IMG/VR virus record: IMGVR_UViG_3300040801_004793
Span: 57,017-121,016 of that record
Direction: 5' to 3' (one strand)
Length of the DNA stretch: 64,000 nt
From: a virus
The notes under the pieces were generated by a model that searched no databases, was not told where the DNA came from, and saw only the letters and a program-made list of their open reading frames with translations. Every line of letters begins with the position of its first letter. Position 1 is the stretch's first letter. This document shows positions 8,361 through 18,300 of this stretch, one piece after another. The position numbers were made by a program, and so were the translations under genes.

Positions 8361-9227
8361 TTAATAGTCTGAATAAGTAGAATTACCTGATACAATACCA
8401 TTTGTACTTCCAGGAATTTTATAAATGGTTCGATCTCGTACACTACAATTTTGGTCTAGGTTAACTCTTGGTCCTGAAGCACTTCCCGTTATAGTTACTC
8501 CTAGACCCGCGAAATCTGCTATAGATCCTAATCTACCTAAAATAAAACAGGTACCCCAGACGGGATTTCCTACAAGAGTTAAAGTTCGGGTTTCTTCATT
8601 AGGCACAAAGTAATCTAAAACACTACCATACCCAAGATTAAAAAAGTATGAAAAGTTACCCTCAATAGTAATTCCAGAAATAATTTTACAGATTGCTTGG
8701 TTGTGAGCCTGTATTCCAGTAGGACCTACAGGAGTAGAGGGGTCTAGTACAAAAGATAGATTATCAATTTGTACGAAAGAGTTGTCTATAAATATTCTTC
8801 CTAGGTTAATTACTCTGACTTTAAAATCTTTCAGTACTATTTTTTTTACTCTTTCACCTTTAAAAAGATATCTTGAACCATCATTTTGAAAAGTACTATC
8901 AGAAGCAGTAGAGCTAAAACCTTGTATGGTAACTAGACCAGATCCAACGGGGTCTTTTAATTCTATAGTATTTGCTCCTAAATCCCAAGTTTCCGCTAGA
9001 CCTGCTTTAATAGTAACATTATATACACCTAAATCTAAACTAGAAACATAATCTATAGCTGCTTGCCAAGTAGCAAAAGCTCCTTCTGCACTATTTGAGG
9101 TTCCAGAATTTAAATCATTGCCATCAGACCGGACATAATAAATTTTATCTTCCGTAAGAAGAGTCCGTCCAACTTTAACTCCTTCAGTTCCAGATTTATT
9201 ATTATATAGACTTTGTAGTGTACTCAT
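8361..9227 (-). CDS. Tail fibre/tailspike with parallel beta-helix-like domain
   Basis: The 288-residue protein opens with MSTLQSLYNNKSGTEG, the same N-terminal motif as the fibre at 9630-10442 (LYNN[KR]xG). It then has YYVRSDGNDLNSGTSNS, followed by AFATWQAAIDYV. This resembles the pattern YV-x-x-xG-x-D-x-NSG-T...F-x-T-x-x-x-A-I that opens many pectate-lyase-like or tailspike beta-helix domains. The remainder is made of short hydrophobic strands separated by polar turns, consistent with beta-helix rungs. Probable role: receptor binding or polysaccharide recognition at the tail tip. No catalytic residues can be assigned from sequence alone. Confidence 0.6.
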   Translation of the reverse strand: MSTLQSLYNNKSGTEGVKVGRTLLTEDKIYYVRSDGNDLNSGTSNSAEGAFATWQAAIDYVSSLDLGVYNVTIKAGLAETWDLGANTIELKDPVGSGLVTIQGFSSTASDSTFQNDGSRYLFKGERVKKIVLKDFKVRVINLGRIFIDNSFVQIDNLSFVLDPSTPVGPTGIQAHNQAICKIISGITIEGNFSYFFNLGYGSVLDYFVPNEETRTLTLVGNPVWGTCFILGRLGSIADFAGLGVTITGSASGPRVNLDQNCSVRDRTIYKIPGSTNGIVSGNSTYSDY

Positions 9228-9228
9228 T

Positions 9229-9630
9229 TTAAGTTAGATTGTAGTTTGTTAAAGCTTCTAAAAGAGTTTGTAAGTTGTAATAATTTAAAGCTTGTATTAT
9301 TTCTAATTCTAGTTGTTCAGATATAGATCCCAATGTTTTGAGTTCATTCCAGACTAAACTGGCACTATTAAAATCTCCCTTGTCGATATCGGACTCTAGA
9401 GCCATAACCAGCCCCGGTTCAGTCCGAAGAAGATTCCGGTAAGCAGAATTGCCCCGCCGCCACTGGCGAAACCCAGCCCAGTCTGGGGGAGTAGGTTGCC
9501 ACTGGGGGAAATCGGCAGGGGTGATCTGTACCCGGCTAATTTCATTCCCTGCTGAATCTAGCGTTATGCCCCAATTGGTAAGGGTGCCACCAATGGCGCG
9601 ATCGTCAACAATGCAAATTTTTTTTCTCAT
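9229..9630 (-). CDS. Tail fibre assembly-like small protein, copy 1
   Basis: A protein of about 133 residues. I place the start at the ATG at 9630, which overlaps the stop of the upstream fibre gene as TAATG, rather than at a longer start (9660) inside that gene. From DWAGFRQWRRGNSAYRNLL onward it is closely related to the protein at 10444-10857 (same central motif, then EPGLVMALE, then a helical C-terminus ending in EALTNYN), while the N-terminal 40 residues differ. Gene pairs of fibre plus small helper are typical of phage tail fibre assembly chaperones. Its N-terminal half lies in GC-rich DNA and its C-terminal half in AT-rich DNA, an exchange junction within the gene. Confidence 0.6.
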   Translation of the reverse strand: MRKKICIVDDRAIGGTLTNWGITLDSAGNEISRVQITPADFPQWQPTPPDWAGFRQWRRGNSAYRNLLRTEPGLVMALESDIDKGDFNSASLVWNELKTLGSISEQLELEIIQALNYYNLQTLLEALTNYNLT

Positions 9631-10080
9631 TAGAACGCTCCCAAAACTCTGATATTCCAATCAGCCGCCAGTACTGTTGCAGAAGCGCCACCATTGGCGG
9701 GAATGACAATTGGACCGTATCTGGCGATATTTATATTAACGTAAGTCGCGTCTGAACTGGATTGGAATCCATAGTCTGTGTATGCGACGCCTGTTGTGTT
9801 TATCTCTTTCCCCACAGACCAGCCGTGATTGCTAGGACCATTTTTGCAAACAAGCCGGACCTCAATTAATTTTGCAGCCTCCCCCTGCCCATGAGCGATC
9901 TGGATATCTCCCCCCGCTACCCATGATGTGATCGTTGTATCTAAATTCCAGTTAATGATCCCATTAGCACCAGGCAGACCGGCGGGGCCTTGTAGGTCTA
10001 CCGGGCTCGTATCAGAAAGGCCGTTCCCCGTCAGGTCAAAGCTTAGGGATGTTCCGTCCCAGATTGGTGTGGGGGTAAAA
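9370..10080. other. GC-rich exchanged segment, fibre tip plus helper N-terminus, copy 1
   Basis: This stretch is visibly GC-rich against an AT-rich background. It starts in the middle of the helper gene and ends in the fibre gene just before the collagen-like link, so its borders fall inside coding sequence at positions conserved with the second cassette. Borders are approximate. Inferred to be horizontally exchanged receptor-binding sequence. Confidence 0.55.
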
Positions 10081-10442
10081 CTTAAATTATCAACAAAACT
10101 ATTAGCTGAGACGAGAATCCAGATTCCACTAGAATAAACTAACTCTAAATAAGCAAAATCACTATTTAAAGTAAAAGTTGTATTCACCTCATCTATAATA
10201 GTGTTTGTCCCGCTTCTTTCAATAATTAAATTGTTAGTAGAAAAGTTGCCTTTTTTATCCGTGAATTTAATTCTAGACCCCTCTAGTGGGCTATTTGGAA
10301 GAGTAGCTGTTATAGCTCCCGTTGTAGTATCTACTAGATAGACAGTATTTACTAAAGCAGTAAAAGAAGTACTTTGAGAAACAATCCTGTCTACCCAAGT
10401 AATTCCTTGTCTATTATTATAGAGATTTTGAATAAGTGTCAT
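9630..10442 (-). CDS. Tail fibre with collagen-like link and variable tip, copy 1
   Basis: The 270-residue protein begins MTLIQNLYNNRQG. It has a central domain (VYLVDTTTGAITATLPNSP ... IWDGTSLSFDLTGNGLSD) that is nearly repeated near the C-terminus of the 1494-residue fibre. A short collagen-like GPAGLPGANG link leads to a C-terminal domain of about 100 residues (from IINWNLDTT on). The DNA for this tip (about 9655-10080) is much richer in GC than the rest. It is followed directly by a fibre-assembly-like gene. Interpretation: a receptor-binding fibre whose tip has been exchanged with another source. This domain order also occurs in the next fibre upstream, indicating duplication of the whole fibre/helper cassette. 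Confidence 0.65.
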   Translation of the reverse strand: MTLIQNLYNNRQGITWVDRIVSQSTSFTALVNTVYLVDTTTGAITATLPNSPLEGSRIKFTDKKGNFSTNNLIIERSGTNTIIDEVNTTFTLNSDFAYLELVYSSGIWILVSANSFVDNLSFTPTPIWDGTSLSFDLTGNGLSDTSPVDLQGPAGLPGANGIINWNLDTTITSWVAGGDIQIAHGQGEAAKLIEVRLVCKNGPSNHGWSVGKEINTTGVAYTDYGFQSSSDATYVNINIARYGPIVIPANGGASATVLAADWNIRVLGAF

Positions 10443-10443
10443 T

Positions 10444-10857
10444 TTAAGAAGCGTTATAGTTTGTTAGAGCTTCGGCTAACTCGTTTAAGTTGAAGTTCAG
10501 TAAAGCTTGGCTTATTTCTATTTCTAATATATCAGATATAGCGCCTAAATTTTTTAGTTCACCCCAAAGAAGAGATGCACTAATAAGGTCTTTCTGTTCT
10601 ATATCATTTTCTAAGGCCATAACCAACCCTGGTTCAGCCCGCAGAAGATCGCGATAGCTGGCATTAGATCGTCGCCACTGGCGAAACCCAGCCCAGTCTG
10701 GTAGTGCGGGTGGATCTGCCCACGCCACAAACGCGCCATCCTCATCCAGTACCGCATGGCTAGCGCCGGGGGGCGGTGTGTTAGGGGCGGCAAAGTCGTT
10801 AGTTCCAAAACGCAAATCGCCACCGTAAATCTCGCCTGTCGCGGCATCAATCCACAT
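10444..10857 (-). CDS. Tail fibre assembly-like small protein, copy 2
   Basis: This 137-residue protein is a paralogue of the product of 9229-9630. Both share PDWAGFRQWRR, YR[ND]LLR[TA]EPGLVMALE and a helical C-terminus ending in EALTNYN. The N-terminus here (MWIDAATGEIYGGDLRFG, followed by a Pro-rich linker) differs from copy 1. The start codon follows the stop of the 1494-residue fibre without a gap (TAAATG), so translation is coupled. As in copy 1, the 5' half is GC-rich and the 3' half AT-rich. A role as chaperone or tip-attached cap for the upstream fibre is inferred from this arrangement. Confidence 0.6.
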   Translation of the reverse strand: MWIDAATGEIYGGDLRFGTNDFAAPNTPPPGASHAVLDEDGAFVAWADPPALPDWAGFRQWRRSNASYRDLLRAEPGLVMALENDIEQKDLISASLLWGELKNLGAISDILEIEISQALLNFNLNELAEALTNYNAS

Positions 10858-11740
10858 TTAGAAAAACCTCCAAGCTACGGCGTAGCAATCTACGCCAGAA
10901 TTAACCTCACTTGTGGTCGTTGTTCCGCCCGCGCCATTTACCCCAGCGCCAGCTTCGTTCCAACCTAAAATTACGTGGTTAGATCCGGTCCTAAACCGGA
11001 TCACCCCAGGGATCCCTGAATACCCTGCGGACAATCCAGCCCGAACAAACGCCGAGCCTGCTGCGGCTTGCTCAGCGTGTCCGCCTGAGAGCAACACCCA
11101 AGCAACAGCCCCTGGCTGTCTGGCGAATACTTGCATGCCTGCCTCTGGGACACCTAGATGAGCGTTCAGGGAATATAGGGTGTTGGCATTAATTGAAATC
11201 ACCCCGCTTTGATAGCGCCCGTTGTACGCATACTGCACTACAGCAGTGACCCCGCTGCCGTCCGTGGTTGCCTGCCCCACGTATACCCGAGGGGCATCAA
11301 CCCATGCCGCCCCATCCCAGGAAAACCCTTTGTAATTAACGGTGTCGAACCACCATTGCCCTGAAGCTGGAGATGTAGGGGCAGTGGCACCATAGGCAGG
11401 CTCCAGGGTGCTGTGCCCGGTGGTGACGGTGGTGCCATCCCACTCCACCCACAGGTAGCAGATATCGCTGGCGGTGAGCGAACCCCAGGACGTAGCGCTG
11501 GGGATTTCAAAAATATCGTCGATCGCCCCTGCCCCGCCCCAACCTTTAGCAATTGTGGCGATCGCACTGCCACTTGAAACCACCTGTAAGCCCGTCCCTA
11601 CCGTCAGCCAAGACGGTGGGCCATTTAATACCACTTGCCTTACTCCCCCGGTGGCTGCCCCCGATGGTCCTCGCAGATTCACCGGGGCGATATCTGCTGA
11701 TCCATCTCCAGTAGTATCCCAACCAAGACTGCTACCATCC
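10600..11740. other. GC-rich exchanged segment, fibre tip plus helper N-terminus, copy 2
   Basis: A second GC-rich block that covers the N-terminal half of the helper at 10444-10857 and the C-terminal tip of the 1494-residue fibre. Like copy 1, it begins within the helper gene and ends near a collagen-like GPSG link in the fibre. It contains a HIP1 octamer. Borders are approximate. Confidence 0.6.
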
Positions 11741-14700
11741 CACACGGGATTAGGAGTAAGGCCTTTATTGTCTAGAAAAGAGTTACCTCCTGCAAGACTC
11801 CAAATACCATCAAAGTAGGCTAATTCTATGTTAGCAAAATCGCTATTCAACTCTAAAGAGGTTAATGTTCCATCCGTAAGAGTGTTTGTACCACTTCTAT
11901 TAATGGTTAGAGAGTTTGTTCCAAAGCTTCCCACTTTATCCACAAATCTAATTCTACTTCCGTTAGTAGGACTGTTAGGTAGAGTTGCTGTAATAGAAGT
12001 CGCAGTCGTATCTACTAAATAGAGGTTTTCTGGTTCAGCGGTAAAAGAAATGTTTGTACTTTGAATAGTAAGACTACTTCCTCCTTCACTAGAGCCAACA
12101 GAAATAGATGTATTTTCTATTCGAGAAATTTGGAAAAAACTTTCTACTCTGTAAGTATTAGCCTCAAAGCAAACTACTTTAATCTGGTCTCCTGAAGAAA
12201 GACTTACAATTTTTGTAAAATTAGCAGATGAGGCTCCAGTCGTTTCTGAAAAAGGGTGGTCTATAGTAGCCTCTCTAACACCGTTGATTTCTAGACCAAA
12301 AACAATTCTGCTATTAGTATTTTGTCTAACGTGGACACTGATCAAAACGCTTTCATCTTGAGGAGCTGTATAAACACCTCCCACTAAGTTGGTGTTATTT
12401 AGACTGTCTGTATCCCAAGTTACAGTGTCCGAACTAGCAAATGCTGTATCTACACTTAAACTAGCATCTACTAAAGGAACTAACTGCTTAACACTTGTTG
12501 TGCCAACATTGGCGGGATTTACAGTAATTTCTTTATACCCTAAAACTTCCCAGCTAGAACCCGCAATAAAGTTATCACCTTGAGTTATCTCAATACTCTG
12601 TATCGCTTCGGTGTTTTTCCAAATAATATTCCCGAGTCTAAGACTATCATCTACGTTTGTAGAGTCTCTAGGTACTACTCCATAGACTTCAAGATTTTTA
12701 TACTTAGAAGTACTTCCGGGATCTAAAACTTTGATAAAAAGGCTACCAAACGTATATATTTCAGAATTAGATCCTGGTATCGGAAAACCAACATTACTCC
12801 CCACTCCCTCTAATAAAGCGGGTGTACTGTCAAGGTTTAATAAGTACTTATCGTAGTTAGAGACATTTGAATCTCCGTTAATTCTGATTTCTGGGAAAGT
12901 TCTTGTAGCAGAATCCGAGCGAAGACTATAATTAAGTTCTAATTTTTCATAAGAATTGGCATCTAAATTAGAGGCCAAAAGGCTATTACTTGAAGAAGAA
13001 AGCGTACCCCCCGCTACTTTAATAGCCGTATAAATAGTATTCGAACCAAAACTTCCCCCCACGGTATTTTTTCGCCACCCTAACAACGAAAAGAATCCTC
13101 TTCCAGCATGAAAGTTAATTACCGTATTAGGAAGACCAGACCCCTGATGAGCTAGGATTCTAATTCTTTCTCCCGCAACTAAAGAGAGGTTTGAAGAAAT
13201 TACAGGTATAGTTTCAGCGTCACTATATGTTCCTCTAGCTACTTCAGACCTTCCTACTTCTATATAGGTAGAGTCTAATAGCTTTTTTTCTAGAATGATA
13301 ATACATCTCCCACTTACTGGAGTATTATCTTCATTATCAAAGTGAATGGCAGCAGAAACCTGAAGGTAGCAATCCTCTTGAGCTTCCCATTCATTGTTTA
13401 CAGGGTCCCAGGCGACCTCGGTATCGCTTGTAGGTGTGTCCCAATCAACAAGGACGTTTGATCCAGAAGCTATCGTCTGACCACCATCCTTAGTAGCATA
13501 GAAGTGAATGCTTTGAAAAGAAGTGCCTCCAGTCCCACCAGATCCAATTTCTGTTTCTACTCCACCACTATTACGGTAGTACAGTTTTCCATCGGTACCA
13601 GCATATACAGTAGTATTTGTACCTCCAGGATCAGCGACACTTCCAGGAACTTGTTGAACTAGATTGAGTGTATCTGAACTACCTCCTCCCGCAGGAGGAT
13701 CACCGTAGACTAAATTACTACCAACCTTCTTTAATACCTGCCCTTCAGTAGCCGCATCAAAACCGGAGACTATTGAGGAAAGTTTAGAAGAATAAGGCTG
13801 AACTTCAGTACCGGGCCGTAAAGAGAGTGTGGCTTGCATAGCAGCTACATCAACGCCAGATAAAAGAGTTCTACCTAAAGCTGATATCGTACTACTCGCA
13901 AAGGTAGTAGCTCCAGTACTGTAAATAATTTGATTCGCAGACAGAGTAAGGCTTGATAGAGATTCAAGAATAGTACTGAAACTTTGAATGGTCGAACCTA
14001 TATCTGATGCTTGTAAACTAGAGTCTGCTAAAGCTAAAGAAGCTAAAGTAGCAGCGGTTAAAGAAATCGTGATATTTGTAGAAAGAGCTCCTCCTCCTTC
14101 TAACCCAAGTTCGGTAGAAACTGTTCTACTAGGAGGAACACTTTCAGCAATGTCTATTACAGTTTGATTTAAAATATCATCATCTGTAATTGTAACTCCA
14201 CCACCAGTAAAATTTAAAGCACTTCTATAAGTTTGAGAAATCCCCTGAAAAAGAATACCTCTATTAACTTGAGAGCCTTCTTGAATACTATCTAGTTTAA
14301 TCTTAAGAGCAGAAGACATTAATCCAGCTAAAGTGTTTGTAACACTACCTATGGATATATTTTGTCCTCCAGTATTATTAATCTCTAAATTTGTGTCGGT
14401 GTGATTAATTACACTTAAATCTACACTGGCACTACCACTCGGTCCCTGTGGTCCTCGGGATGCGAAAGAAAAAGTAATATTACCAGATAGAGTTCCATTA
14501 CTTCCAAGATGAGCAACGGTAAGGTCTCTATAATTTACATTGTCTACAACAGAGTCTAAACGATAAAAAGAATACGAAGTAGAATCACTTTCATCAATTA
14601 GCATTAGAATGCTACCTAAAGTTAGCTCATCTAAAACTAAATCTGTAGCATTGCCATTTCGATCTATCTCAGAAATATAAATATTTGTAGCAAGAGAAGG

Positions 14701-15342
14701 AGTAGCGTTATTTAATCTAATTTCACCAGCAGCCGGAGAAGTACTAGTAGAAGTACTAAATGTATGTCTTAATCCAAACCCCGTTATACCATTAACTCCG
14801 GGATTACCCTGTTCTCCTTGAATACCCTGAGGCCCTCTTACAGAAGCCCCAAGTGTAGTATTTCCTGCAATAGTGCCGTTTCCATAAAGATGGGTTACGT
14901 TATAAGTTCTATCCGTACCGTTATCAACTTGACTATTTAACGAAAAGAAGTGGTAATTAGAAGTGTCTGACTCGTCTACTACGGCTAGAACAGAATTTAA
15001 CTGAATAAAATCTAAGAGACCAGAAGTATTTGCTGCATTCCTATCTGTTTCTGAAACGTAAATTTCTGTGGCTAGAGAAAGATTAGAGTTATTTAATCTT
15101 ATTTCTCCGTTAGCTGGAGAACTCGTAGTTGTGGGACTAAAAATATACTTAGCCCCAAAAACAACGGCATCCCCGGATACAATAGAAACTGTAACCTCCT
15201 GACCCGTACCCGTAGCAGTTACGCTGGCCCCTTCAATATTAATAGAGTTTATATTCGAACCTAAAGATACGCCCTCATCTTTTACAGTCAAAGCTCCGGC
15301 GTCTTTAATTAGTTGTACAGCTTTATCGCTAGAAACGGGCAT
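10858..15342 (-). CDS. Giant tail fibre protein with internal repeats and collagen-like links
   Basis: The 1494-residue protein has a modular fibre structure. Near the N-terminus a domain of about 105 residues occurs twice in tandem, each copy with SP[AP]xGEIRLNN, S-LAT-x-IY-[VI]-SE-x-DRN and a VDESD segment. The copies end with collagen-like links (GPQGIQGEQGNPG and GPQGPSG). A long beta-rich middle follows, including a C1q/TNF-like or lectin-like stretch near FQSIHFYATKDGGQTI. Then comes the LYLVDTT...WDGSSL domain shared with the 270-residue fibre, a GPSG link and a GC-rich tip (from about residue 1200) that ends in GVDCYAVAWRFF. Large size, repeats and collagen-like spacers suggest a long trimeric side or central fibre. 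A helper gene follows directly. Confidence 0.7.
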   Translation of the reverse strand: MPVSSDKAVQLIKDAGALTVKDEGVSLGSNINSINIEGASVTATGTGQEVTVSIVSGDAVVFGAKYIFSPTTTSSPANGEIRLNNSNLSLATEIYVSETDRNAANTSGLLDFIQLNSVLAVVDESDTSNYHFFSLNSQVDNGTDRTYNVTHLYGNGTIAGNTTLGASVRGPQGIQGEQGNPGVNGITGFGLRHTFSTSTSTSPAAGEIRLNNATPSLATNIYISEIDRNGNATDLVLDELTLGSILMLIDESDSTSYSFYRLDSVVDNVNYRDLTVAHLGSNGTLSGNITFSFASRGPQGPSGSASVDLSVINHTDTNLEINNTGGQNISIGSVTNTLAGLMSSALKIKLDSIQEGSQVNRGILFQGISQTYRSALNFTGGGVTITDDDILNQTVIDIAESVPPSRTVSTELGLEGGGALSTNITISLTAATLASLALADSSLQASDIGSTIQSFSTILESLSSLTLSANQIIYSTGATTFASSTISALGRTLLSGVDVAAMQATLSLRPGTEVQPYSSKLSSIVSGFDAATEGQVLKKVGSNLVYGDPPAGGGSSDTLNLVQQVPGSVADPGGTNTTVYAGTDGKLYYRNSGGVETEIGSGGTGGTSFQSIHFYATKDGGQTIASGSNVLVDWDTPTSDTEVAWDPVNNEWEAQEDCYLQVSAAIHFDNEDNTPVSGRCIIILEKKLLDSTYIEVGRSEVARGTYSDAETIPVISSNLSLVAGERIRILAHQGSGLPNTVINFHAGRGFFSLLGWRKNTVGGSFGSNTIYTAIKVAGGTLSSSSNSLLASNLDANSYEKLELNYSLRSDSATRTFPEIRINGDSNVSNYDKYLLNLDSTPALLEGVGSNVGFPIPGSNSEIYTFGSLFIKVLDPGSTSKYKNLEVYGVVPRDSTNVDDSLRLGNIIWKNTEAIQSIEITQGDNFIAGSSWEVLGYKEITVNPANVGTTSVKQLVPLVDASLSVDTAFASSDTVTWDTDSLNNTNLVGGVYTAPQDESVLISVHVRQNTNSRIVFGLEINGVREATIDHPFSETTGASSANFTKIVSLSSGDQIKVVCFEANTYRVESFFQISRIENTSISVGSSEGGSSLTIQSTNISFTAEPENLYLVDTTATSITATLPNSPTNGSRIRFVDKVGSFGTNSLTINRSGTNTLTDGTLTSLELNSDFANIELAYFDGIWSLAGGNSFLDNKGLTPNPVWDGSSLGWDTTGDGSADIAPVNLRGPSGAATGGVRQVVLNGPPSWLTVGTGLQVVSSGSAIATIAKGWGGAGAIDDIFEIPSATSWGSLTASDICYLWVEWDGTTVTTGHSTLEPAYGATAPTSPASGQWWFDTVNYKGFSWDGAAWVDAPRVYVGQATTDGSGVTAVVQYAYNGRYQSGVISINANTLYSLNAHLGVPEAGMQVFARQPGAVAWVLLSGGHAEQAAAGSAFVRAGLSAGYSGIPGVIRFRTGSNHVILGWNEAGAGVNGAGGTTTTSEVNSGVDCYAVAWRFF
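11558..11565. other. HIP1 octamer (GCGATCGC)
   Basis: GCGATCGC is the highly iterated palindrome typical of many cyanobacterial genomes. It occurs here within the GC-rich fibre tip, supporting a cyanobacterial or cyanophage origin for that segment. One copy alone is weak evidence. Confidence 0.6.
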
Positions 15343-15345
15343 TTC

Positions 15346-18300
15346 TTATAATAATCTCCAGGTTGTTGTATCCCACATGACTAAGGCTTGTTCTCCAGGA
15401 TTTAGTACAGATAGGGATACACTACTCTCATTTACTACATCTAAAGTATTAGTGGTTGAGGTGTTAATAATAAAGTGATGTTGAAATTGACTACCTCCAT
15501 TATACAGGTTTACCAAATAGTCGCTAGCCGTATCAAAAACACAATAGTAGGGGTCAGAAGCATCTAGTGTACGATTACCCAGAAGAGTTTCTTTCGTACC
15601 TTTTGACTTTAAATTTGCATGAATTGTGTTTCCTATATCATCGTAGCTAAAAACGATGTCTCCTAGAGTACCATCATCTAAAATTCCACCTACGGCGTCT
15701 TGAGCTTGTTCTACTGTAAAACCAGGAATCTCAATTTGAGTATCGGGATTTGCATCCGTAACTGTTACACCACCGCCAACAAAATTTAGACTACTTCTAG
15801 TTGTAAGGGTAGAACCTTCATCTTTAATAGAATGACCACTACTTCCTCCACCAAAAAAGCCTCCTAAAATAGTGGTGCCGTCTGGAGAATATAAATATAT
15901 AGTTGATTCCCAGCTATTAGCTACACCCCCAAAAGAAGGAATTCCATTTTCCCATCCCACTGAGACCGGCCAACCTGCAATAGTTCTTCCCCCTGTAGCA
16001 TCCTGTAAAACATAGACGGTAGCTTGAGAGCCAGCAACAAAATTCGTGAGATTAATAGTTGTGATATTCTCTGTCAGGGTAAGAATATAGTAATTTTGGT
16101 TGGGAGCATCAATAGTAATAGCCCCAGTGCTGATAGGTAAATTAGAAGGGGCTGTACTTCCTCCCCCCGATGGGAAATTAATAACTACTTCATCGCCAGA
16201 AACAGTAATAGCTCCAGAACCTTTAAAATTTAATCTCCCAACATTTTCCGAAACGACAATATCATCATCGGCTACAGATAGCCTATCGTCTACAGGAATT
16301 TCAATAGTCTCGGGAGTAGGTTCATTTACATAAACAACGTGTCCGTTGTGAGTCAGAACATTTCCATTATGAGTAACAATTCTTTCTGGTTCAAAAGTAA
16401 CGTTTAACCAGTCGTCTGGAGAAATAGTATCTTTAGAGAGATATACAAAATTTGAGAGAGTATCAGAGTAAAGAGTTCCGGCTGCCAATGGGGTCGTAGA
16501 CGGAGGGGTAGTTTGAAATTCTACATTTACAGTTCCTCCACCACCGCTACCTCCACTTTTTAACCATCTGCCCGGATTTTCAATTAAAATATCATCTGGT
16601 CTTAAAGTTATATTAGTCGTGTTGTCTGTACTCAATGCGTCAAAAACCCAGATCTCAGGGGGACGATTCTCTAGTACTAAACGAGTTTCAAAGTTTTGAA
16701 TGCTAGCTGAAGGTATAGCTGTAAGGGCTGCATACGTGTCTATTGAAGAAGACCAAATACCCCCTTCAAAACGAATCCATCTTCCCGGATCTACGCTTGT
16801 TATAGAGGCAGGCTTAATCGAATTGCTGCTGTTGTTAGTAGAAGCTTCAAACCAAGTCCAAAGGCAAAGGTTTTCATTTTCGAAAGTAAATCTTGTTTCA
16901 TAGTTAATTAAATTTGCTGGTACTAAAGTTTCCAGACTGCTTCGATTAGAAATAGGATACTGCCAAATTTGAGTACTCTCTGCAATATCCGCTAAATTTC
17001 TGGTAAGTTCTATAATACAGCCATCGTTAACAGAATGACTAATATCGGTTACGGCGTTACCGAGATACCTAAAAGAAACGCAAACTTCATAAACGTCGGT
17101 TCCCGTAGTCGTGGGAACAACAGAGCTCGGAGCTAGGGGAGTCCATAATCCAAAATAATCCGTATTTAAATTTGGAGTTACGGCCCCTTCAGCCCAAACA
17201 GCCGTAAAGGTATCACTCGTAGTATTCGTGGGTATAAAACCTAAAAACTTTCTAATCTCTACTCCGTTTTTACGAATAAAGAAAATAATTTCATCTACGT
17301 TAAAAACACCTCTGGAACTTCCAGCGATAACATCTGGATAATTTGACCGGATGCTGGAAGGGTAAGGAACTTGAATTGTAAAGTTTGGTGAAACATCAGC
17401 AGTTACAGAAGCCGCAAAAGCTCCACAGTGACTCTCTCCTGATACTGTACTAACTAAAGCTCTTTGAGCTTCGAAATCTTGAACGATATCAGAGGTATAA
17501 ACATCTCCGCTATTATTAATAATTACTTTTTGATTCGCTGTGTCTACATCTAAATTTAAAATATTGACTGAAGCTTTATCTTTAAAAAAGTAACCATTAA
17601 CAGTACCACTTCCTTCATCTACTAGTACCTCCAAAAGGGAAGAGGGATATACTCTTCGAAGTCCTGTAGGGTAAGGTAAAATTACATCTCCTACAATAGC
17701 GCTAGCGTCATTATACGTACCCGATTCTGCAAAGATGAAAGGGTAAATACTGATATCACTTAGATATGCTGGAAGGCTTTTTAGTTGGTAGCTATGAAAC
17801 TCTGGAAAAACTCTACACTGCCAGCAGTAATTAGGCTGAATATCTTTAGCTATTACTATATCGCTAGCTTCAAAAGTATATGGTTTTTCTACCCCAATAT
17901 CTTTTTGTGGGCTAACTTCATCTTCAGCCACTATATCTAACAGACCAGTAGCGGGGTTACTTATTCCTTCATAGACAATTTTTAGTAAACTTTCAAAGTC
18001 TTCCGAAGCAGGAACACCATTTACTGTAATTACAAAACCAACTCTTTCTCCTTTAGAAATAGGTTCAGAACTATTTTGATTTAATATCCAAAGCCTTCTA
18101 TATTTACCCTGACTTCCATCTAAGGCATATTTGTAAGGAAGAAGTTTGGAAGTGTCGGTAATTTCAAGTAAGGCCATATCAGCCCCATTTACAGTATTTG
18201 TGGTGTCAGTAATTGAATTATTAAATTCATCTAAATACTTCAACCATCTTCCTGTAGAAGCCCCTATAACCTCTACTCCATCTACAGTATCCGAGCTATT

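Noticed and set aside
10756-12022. Several long plus-strand frames opposite the giant fibre gene
   Set aside because: They follow from the GC-rich codons of the tip and the repetitive Ser/Thr/Ala coding of the fibre. The minus-strand frame is continuous over 1494 codons.
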